A stretch of 5,068 nucleotides of DNA from DASUAO01 sp046484625 (GTDB lineage: Bacteria > Actinomycetota > Acidimicrobiia > IMCC26256 > PALSA-555): the NCBI GenBank assembly GCA_046484625.1, contig JAWOIO010000040.1, forward strand, positions 1 to 5,068. Direction: 5' to 3'. The notes beneath the pieces are model-generated. The model did not search any database. It was not told the origin of the DNA and worked only from the letters and a program-made list of their open reading frames with translations. This document shows, piece by piece, positions 1 to 5,068 of the stretch (position 1 is its first letter; every line of letters begins with the position of its first letter). Both the position numbers and the translations under genes were made by a program.

Positions 1-1464
1 TCCACCCACGGTGCCCGCAAGGGCCTCGCTGACACGGCCCTCCGCACCGCGGACTCCGGCTACCTGACCCGTCGACTCGTCGACGTCTCCCAGGAGATCA
101 TCGTCCGCGACGAGGACTGCGGCTCGGCCCGGGGTATCTGGGTCGACGACGTCAGCGCCACCAGCGACCAGTACCGGTACCTCGAGACCCGGCTCATCGG
201 CCGCTGCCTGCTCGAGCCGGTGACCCTCACCGACGGCACGGTGATCGAGCAGGACCAGGAGCTGACCGAGGACCAGGTCGAGGCGCTCGCCCAGGACAAG
301 AAGATCGATCGCGTCCGCGTCCGCTCCGTGCTGACCTGCGAGTCGATCACGGGTGTGTGCGCACGGTGCTACGGAACGATGCTCGCGACCGGCAAGCCCG
401 TCGACCTCGGCGAGGCGGTCGGGATCATCGCGGCACAGTCGATCGGCGAGCCCGGGACGCAGCTCACGATGCGGACGTTCCACACCGGTGGTGTGGCCGG
501 CGACGACATCACGCACGGTCTTCCCCGCGTCGTCGAGCTGTTCGAGGCCCGCACCCCCAAGGGCGCCACGGTGCTCGCGGAGTCGTCGGGCGTCGTGCGA
601 CTGGGTGAGAGCGAGAAGGGCGAGCGCGTCATCGTGATCGTCGGCGACGACGGGACCGAGGACGAGCACGTCATCGCCCGCCGAGCCCACCTCTACTCGG
701 GATCCAAGGGTCCGAAGGTCAAGGAAGGTGCCGAGGTCTCCGCCGGCGACCAGCTCACCGGCGACGACGACACCCCCCGCGACCCGAAGAAGGTGCTCGA
801 GGTCAAGGGCATCCGCGAGACCCAGCAGTACCTCGTCGACGAGGTGCAGAAGGTGTACCGCGAGCAGGGTGTGTCGATCCACGACAAGCACGTCGAGGTG
901 ATCATCCGCCAGATGCTCCGGCGGGTCGGTGTCTCCGAGCCCGGTGACTCGACGCTCCTGCCCGGGCAGAAGGCCGACGCACGCGCGTTCGCGGACACCA
1001 ACCGGAACCTCGTCGAACAGGGTCTGCAGCCCGCCGAGGGGCGACCCGAGCTCATGGGGATCACCAAGGCGTCCCTCGCGACCGACTCGTGGCTCTCGGC
1101 CGCATCGTTCCAGGAGACGACCCGTGTCCTCACGGAGGCGGCCATCGAGGGCAAGACCGATGGTCTCTTCGGGCTCAAGGAGAACGTGATCATCGGCAAG
1201 CTGATCCCGGCCGGGACCGGCCTGCCCGTGTACCGCGAGATCATCACCGAAGCGCCCGACTACGAGCCGCTGCCCTTCTACTCGTCGGAGTTCGACGCCG
1301 AGCAGATGGCGCAGTACCTCCGGGAGAGCATCGCGACCGAGGGTGACGCCCCGGCCGAGGGAGACGCCGCAGCCGCGGCCGATCCCGCGGCCTTGCTCAC
1401 CGTCGTGCCCGACACGACCGAGGACGAGACCCCGCTCCTCGAAGGGACGGGAACCGAGGAGTAG
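1..1464 (+). CDS. rpoC: DNA-directed RNA polymerase subunit beta', C-terminal part (5' end outside window)
   Basis: This is the largest catalytic subunit of RNA polymerase. The reading frame is open from base 1, so the true start lies upstream; 487 residues are visible, ending at TAG 1462–1464, with a second in-frame TAG at 1468. Seen directly: the bridge helix at fragment residues 3–28 (HGARKGLADTAL...GYLTRRL), four zinc-binding cysteines C40, C113, C120 and C123 with the family spacing CX6CX2C for the last three, and the trigger loop at residues 141–164 (GIIAAQSIGEPGTQLTMRTF, then HTGG). In the trigger loop M157, R158 and H161 match the residues known to contact the incoming NTP (E. coli M932, R933, H936). 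The frame runs straight from the trigger loop into VVELFEAR, so the large SI3 insertion of proteobacterial beta' is absent. The conserved C-terminal domain (DARAFADTN, GLQPAEGRPELMGITKASLA) is intact. The last ~47 residues (441–487) are a low-complexity acidic, alanine-rich tail with 13 Asp/Glu and one Arg. Identification is certain; only the N-terminal extent is unseen. Confidence 0.98.
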   Translation, partial: STHGARKGLADTALRTADSGYLTRRLVDVSQEIIVRDEDCGSARGIWVDDVSATSDQYRYLETRLIGRCLLEPVTLTDGTVIEQDQELTEDQVEALAQDKKIDRVRVRSVLTCESITGVCARCYGTMLATGKPVDLGEAVGIIAAQSIGEPGTQLTMRTFHTGGVAGDDITHGLPRVVELFEARTPKGATVLAESSGVVRLGESEKGERVIVIVGDDGTEDEHVIARRAHLYSGSKGPKVKEGAEVSAGDQLTGDDDTPRDPKKVLEVKGIRETQQYLVDEVQKVYREQGVSIHDKHVEVIIRQMLRRVGVSEPGDSTLLPGQKADARAFADTNRNLVEQGLQPAEGRPELMGITKASLATDSWLSAASFQETTRVLTEAAIEGKTDGLFGLKENVIIGKLIPAGTGLPVYREIITEAPDYEPLPFYSSEFDAEQMAQYLRESIATEGDAPAEGDAAAAADPAALLTVVPDTTEDETPLLEGTGTEE

Positions 1465-1577
1465 GAGTAGCCTCGACCCGTTCCGTGTCGACACCACGAC
1501 TCGCGCACCGGTCACCGCAGCGCACCACGGTGCGAACAACGCAGAGCCACGAGGCAAGAGCAAAGAGAAGGTTTCGA
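1465..1577 (+). other. rpoC–rpsL spacer, no clear terminator or promoter
   Basis: This 113-base gap holds no gene I can support. It contains a short inverted repeat, CGCACC 1521–1526 with GGTGCG 1529–1534 (at most five stable pairs around a four-base loop), and an upstream copy of the left arm (GCGCACC at 1503–1509 and again at 1520–1526). A weaker TCGAC/GTCGA pair lies at 1473–1477 and 1487–1491. None is followed by a T run, so an intrinsic terminator is not supported. I see no convincing -35/-10 pair. The simplest reading is transcriptional read-through from rpoC into the str genes, but a weak or atypical promoter cannot be excluded. Confidence 0.6.
1565..1571 (+). promoter_or_regulatory. 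Shine-Dalgarno site for rpsL
   Basis: GAGAAGG lies six bases upstream of the GTG at 1578 and is the only good ribosome-binding match near the S12 N-terminus. It decides the start: the in-frame ATG at 1485 would add 31 residues that no S12 protein carries, and it has no comparable site. Confidence 0.8.
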
Positions 1578-1949
1578 GTGCCCACGATCCAACAGCTGGT
1601 CCGCAAGGGTCGTCAGACCAAGCGGGACAAGTCCAAGACGCCCGCGCTCAGGGGCTCGCCCCAGCGCCGGGGCGTCTGCACGCGCGTCTACACGGTCACC
1701 CCGAAGAAGCCGAACTCGGCGTTGCGGAAGGTTGCACGCGTCCGTCTGACCTCAGGCGTCGAGATCACCGCCTACATCCCCGGGATCGGTCACAACCTCC
1801 AGGAGCACTCGATCGTGCTCGTGCGTGGCGGCCGTGTGAAGGACCTCCCGGGTGTCCGCTACAAGATCGTGCGCGGCGCGCTCGACGCCAGCGGCGTCGG
1901 TGACCGGCGCCAGGCCCGCAGCCGCTACGGCGCGAAGAAGGACTCCTAA
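1578..1949 (+). CDS. rpsL: 30S ribosomal protein S12
   Basis: S12 is a small-subunit protein at the decoding centre, where it helps monitor codon–anticodon pairing and contacts the streptomycin-binding region of 16S rRNA. The GTG start gives 123 residues, the usual family length, with the expected N-terminus (PTIQQLVRKGR). Family landmarks are all present: RGVCTRVYT at 31–39, PKKPNSALRKV at 42–52, GHNLQEHS at 71–78, RGGRVKDLPGVRY at 83–95 and the QARSRYGAKK tail. Both lysines where streptomycin-resistance substitutions are classically found (K43 and K88) are wild type, and D89, the residue methylthiolated in some bacteria, is present. It ends in TAA only two bases before rpsG, which implies co-transcription and probably translational coupling. 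Codon use is strongly C/G-ending, like rpoC. Identification is essentially certain; the start is chosen from family length and the Shine-Dalgarno site. Confidence 0.98.
   Translation: MPTIQQLVRKGRQTKRDKSKTPALRGSPQRRGVCTRVYTVTPKKPNSALRKVARVRLTSGVEITAYIPGIGHNLQEHSIVLVRGGRVKDLPGVRYKIVRGALDASGVGDRRQARSRYGAKKDS
1935..1942 (+). promoter_or_regulatory. Shine-Dalgarno site for rpsG, inside the end of rpsL
   Basis: AAGAAGGA lies nine bases before the rpsG ATG and overlaps the last codons of rpsL. Ribosomes finishing S12 therefore stop on top of the S7 initiation region, the usual arrangement for translational coupling. The longer S12–S7 spacer that carries the S7 autoregulatory site in E. coli has no room to exist here. 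Confidence 0.7.
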
Positions 1950-1951
1950 CC

Positions 1952-2422
1952 ATGCCTCGCAAGGGACCCGCCGCCCGTCGCGACCTCCTTCCCGACCCGG
2001 TCTACCGGTCGGTGGTCGTGACCCAGCTCGTCAACAAGGTGCTCCTGTCCGGCAAGCGGTCGATCGCGGAGCGGCTCGTGTACGACGCGCTCAGCGAGAT
2101 CCAGACCAAGACCGGCGACGACCCGGTGCCCACCCTCAAGCGCGCGGTCGAGAACGTCCGGCCACCGCTCGAGGTGAAGAGCCGGCGCGTCGGTGGAGCC
2201 ACGTACCAGGTGCCGGTCGAGGTGCGTCCGCGTCGGGCCACCACGCTCGCGATCCGGTGGATCGTCGGCTACTCGCGTCAGCGGCGCGAGAAGACGATGG
2301 CCGAGCGGCTCGCCGCCGAGCTGCTCGACGCGAGCAACGGGCTCGGCGCTGCCATCAAGCGCAAGGACGACTTGCAGAAGATGGCGGAGTCGAACAAAGC
2401 GTTCGCTCATTATCGGTGGTAA
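1952..2422 (+). CDS. rpsG: 30S ribosomal protein S7
   Basis: S7 is a primary 16S rRNA-binding protein that nucleates assembly of the 30S head and lines the E-site/mRNA exit side. The product is 156 residues, the typical bacterial length, from ATG 1952 to TAA 2420–2422. Seen in the sequence: the basic N-terminal arm (MPRKGPAARR), the LPDP turn at 13–16, ALxxxxNVRP-like helix end at ENVRP 67–71, the beta-hairpin that contacts RNA (VKSRRVGGATYQVPVEVRP, 75–93), the IRWIV helix near 101–105, and the invariant C-terminus MAESNKAFAHYRW (144–156). The start is fixed by the family N-terminus and by the site overlapping rpsL. In E. coli S7 is the autogenous repressor of its operon. Whether S7 acts here is unknown; the only sizeable structured spacer nearby is downstream, before fusA. 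No anomalies are seen in the protein. Confidence 0.98.
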   Translation: MPRKGPAARRDLLPDPVYRSVVVTQLVNKVLLSGKRSIAERLVYDALSEIQTKTGDDPVPTLKRAVENVRPPLEVKSRRVGGATYQVPVEVRPRRATTLAIRWIVGYSRQRREKTMAERLAAELLDASNGLGAAIKRKDDLQKMAESNKAFAHYRW

Positions 2423-2463
2423 GGCGTTTGGTCCTCTTGTCTCTCGGTTCCTGACCGGCCTTC

Positions 2464-2498
2464 GCGCTGCGGCCGGCGGCCCGGTGCCGTCGCAGCGC
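2464..2498 (+). repeat. Inverted repeat / hairpin 1 of the fusA leader
   Basis: GCGCTGCG at 2464–2471 pairs perfectly with CGCAGCGC at 2491–2498. Inside it, CGGC at 2474–2477 can pair with GCCG at 2486–2489, leaving an eight-base loop and a small internal bulge. The sequence after the stem is CTTGCTCC, not a T run, so this is not a standard intrinsic terminator. Confidence 0.7.
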
Positions 2499-2503
2499 CT
2501 TGC

Positions 2504-2564
2504 TCCGCCGAGCCCCTGCTCCCTCGCTGCGCTCGGTCGGGTCTCCGACCCGGGTCTCGGCGGA
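2504..2564 (+). repeat. Inverted repeat / hairpin 2 of the fusA leader, with nested hairpin
   Basis: TCCGCCGAG at 2504–2512 pairs perfectly over nine bases with CTCGGCGGA at 2556–2564. Past a single bulged T (2555), CCC 2513–2515 can add three pairs with GGG 2552–2554. Nested inside, GGTCGG 2535–2540 and CCGACC 2545–2550 form a perfect six-pair stem with a four-base loop. An alternative, CGGGTC 2538–2543 with GACCCG 2547–2552, excludes that stem. CGGGTCTC occurs twice (2538–2545 and 2551–2558). Confidence 0.7.
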
Positions 2565-2588
2565 ACGGCGCAACTGCTCCGGACCGCA

Positions 2589-2605
2589 CCGCCGGCCTCC
2601 GGCGG
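2589..2605 (+). repeat. Inverted repeat / hairpin 3 of the fusA leader
   Basis: CCGCCGG at 2589–2595 pairs perfectly with CCGGCGG at 2599–2605 around a three-base CCT loop. It is compact and all G·C. It is followed by CGGCCTCC, with no T run. Confidence 0.6.
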
Positions 2606-2611
2606 CGGCCT

Positions 2612-2650
2612 CCCCGGATCGCCACGAAGTGGTCGGTGGGTCTACCGGGG
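2612..2650 (+). repeat. Inverted repeat / hairpin 4 of the fusA leader
   Basis: CCCCGG at 2612–2617 pairs perfectly with CCGGGG at 2645–2650, with one further possible U·G pair outside. It encloses a small stem, CCAC 2622–2625 with GTGG 2629–2632, around a GAA loop. This is the last structured element, ending 47 bases before the fusA start codon. Confidence 0.5.
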
Positions 2651-2682
2651 GCGCGAACTCAGTATTCGAAGATGAAGTAGCA

Positions 2683-2694
2683 GAAGAGAAGAAG
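2683..2694 (+). promoter_or_regulatory. Purine-rich ribosome-binding region of fusA
   Basis: GAAGAGAAGAAG lies just before the ATG at 2698. The GAGAAG core (2686–2691) sits six bases from the start. It matches the anti-Shine-Dalgarno only partly but is a long, accessible-looking purine run. With the family N-terminus it supports ATG 2698 over the TTG far upstream at 2500. Confidence 0.6.
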
Positions 2695-2697
2695 CAG

Positions 2698-4809
<2,112 letters not shown>

Positions 4810-4878
4810 GTCGCAGACACCGAGGCGCCGCCACCAGCATCAGCAACGATCTGGCACCTGAAAGGAACAGGAACTCTC
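4810..4878 (+). promoter_or_regulatory. fusA–tuf spacer with two Shine-Dalgarno-like blocks
   Basis: This 69-base spacer contains no hairpin with a T run and no convincing promoter, so co-transcription of tuf with fusA is the simplest reading. AAAGGA (4861–4866) lies twelve bases and AGGA (4869–4872) six bases before the tuf ATG. The nearer block has ideal spacing and the farther one a longer match. Confidence 0.6.
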
Positions 4879-5068
4879 ATGGCCAAGGCGAAGTTCGAGC
4901 GGACGAAGCCGCATTTGAATATTGGGACGATTGGTCATATTGATCATGGGAAGACGACGTTGACGGCGGCGATCACGAAGGTGTTGTCGGAGGCGAATCC
5001 GAATACGTCGTTCACGGCGTTCGATCAGATCGACAAGGCGCCGGAGGAGAAGCAGCGGGGGATCACGA
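4879..5068 (+). CDS. tuf: Elongation factor Tu, N-terminal fragment (3' end outside window)
   Basis: EF-Tu is the GTPase that delivers aminoacyl-tRNA to the ribosomal A site. Sixty-three codons and one extra base are visible before the window ends. Seen: the typical start MAKAKFERTKPH, strand NIGTIG, P-loop GHIDHGKT (19–26), then AFDQIDKAPEEKQRGIT with T63 the conserved switch I threonine that coordinates magnesium. The valine common after KPH in relatives is leucine here (L13), a mild change. Synonymous codon choice differs sharply from the four upstream genes. By hand count, third positions are 43 G, 12 T, 8 C and no A. All three leucines are TTG, all nine threonines ACG, and all His and Asn codons end in T. 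The upstream genes favour CTC/CTG, CAC, AAC and ATC. The protein is clearly EF-Tu. Possible reasons for the odd codons are recombination with another tuf copy, transfer, selection on the mRNA, or an assembly junction. Confidence 0.97.
   Translation, partial: MAKAKFERTKPHLNIGTIGHIDHGKTTLTAAITKVLSEANPNTSFTAFDQIDKAPEEKQRGIT

Larger units (their letters stand above)
2423..2697 (+). promoter_or_regulatory. Long, hairpin-rich rpsG–fusA spacer / probable fusA leader RNA
   Basis: This 275-base gap has no supported protein gene. Bases 2464–2650 carry four consecutive GC-rich inverted repeats (listed separately). Bases 2651–2697 then turn A/G-rich and look unstructured up to the fusA start. None of the hairpins is followed by a T run, so classical intrinsic terminators are not supported, and I find no convincing -35/-10 promoter pair. 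The fusA reading frame is open backwards to 2455 (TGA at 2452), but the residues this would add do not resemble any EF-G N-terminus. Possible roles are attenuation, RNA processing or mRNA stability control between the ribosomal-protein and elongation-factor parts of the operon, or a REP-like repeat insertion. The structure is seen; the function is inference. Confidence 0.55.

Noticed and set aside
693..1247. A 184-codon minus-strand open frame inside rpoC
   Set aside because: It is composition-driven, fully inside conserved rpoC sequence, with no recognisable protein features.
1485..1577. N-terminal extension of S12 from an ATG at 1485
   Set aside because: The 31 extra residues are not found in S12 proteins; GTG 1578 has a good Shine-Dalgarno site and gives 123 residues.
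2372..2413. Possible promoter at the end of rpsG (TTGCAG 2372, CATTAT 2408)
   Set aside because: The spacing of about 30 bases between the boxes is far too long, and both boxes lie within conserved S7 codons.
2523..2539. Seventeen bases (CTCGCTGCGCTCGGTCG) resembling sequence next to the pUC/pBR origin, raising the idea of vector contamination
   Set aside because: The bases on both sides do not continue the vector sequence as I remember it, the run lies within a host-like GC-rich inverted repeat, and the flanking genes are continuous. Short motifs of this type arise readily in GC-rich palindromes.
2464..2650. Intrinsic transcription terminator after rpsG
   Set aside because: The stems are strong but none is followed by a T run, and fusA continues in the same direction, so I list the elements as inverted repeats and a probable leader instead.
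2500..2697. N-terminal extension of EF-G from a TTG at 2500
   Set aside because: The added 66 residues are Arg/Pro/Ala-rich translation of the hairpin region and match no EF-G N-terminus. ATG 2698 has a purine-rich ribosome-binding region and gives the family length.

Overview
The window is a contiguous piece of the conserved bacterial rpoC–str region, all on the + strand: the 3' part of rpoC (RNA polymerase beta'), rpsL (ribosomal protein S12), rpsG (S7), fusA (elongation factor G) and the first 63 codons of tuf (elongation factor Tu). The very high G+C content (about two thirds by eye), the almost exclusive use of G or C at third codon positions, a GTG start for rpsL, and the EF-Tu N-terminus (a GHIDHGKT P-loop and the AFDQIDKAPEEKQRGIT stretch) point to a high-GC Actinomycetota. 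The RpoC C-terminus lacks the PLDDY-type ending I remember from mycobacteria and streptomycetes. A deep or less-studied actinobacterial class such as Acidimicrobiia is therefore plausible, but I cannot prove it from this window.

Layout: bases 1–1464 encode RpoC from the bridge helix to the C-terminus. Bases 1465–1577 are a short spacer without a convincing terminator or promoter. rpsL (1578–1949) and rpsG (1952–2422) are separated by two bases and are almost certainly translated together. Bases 2423–2697 form an unusually long spacer for this position (275 bases). It contains four consecutive GC-rich inverted repeats and then an A/G-rich, apparently unstructured run into the fusA start. fusA (2698–4809) is a complete, canonical EF-G of 703 residues. 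A 69-base spacer with two Shine-Dalgarno-like blocks leads into tuf, which is cut by the window end.

Together the genes couple transcription (RNA polymerase) and translation (decoding centre proteins S12 and S7, translocase EF-G, aminoacyl-tRNA carrier EF-Tu). All encoded proteins look intact and ordinary. I see no new enzymatic system, mobile element, RNA gene or CRISPR array. The two points that merit a second look are the hairpin-rich leader before fusA and the abrupt change of synonymous codon choice at the start of tuf (many G- and T-ending codons, TTG leucine, CAT, AAT and ATT), which contrasts with the C-ending codons of the four upstream genes.
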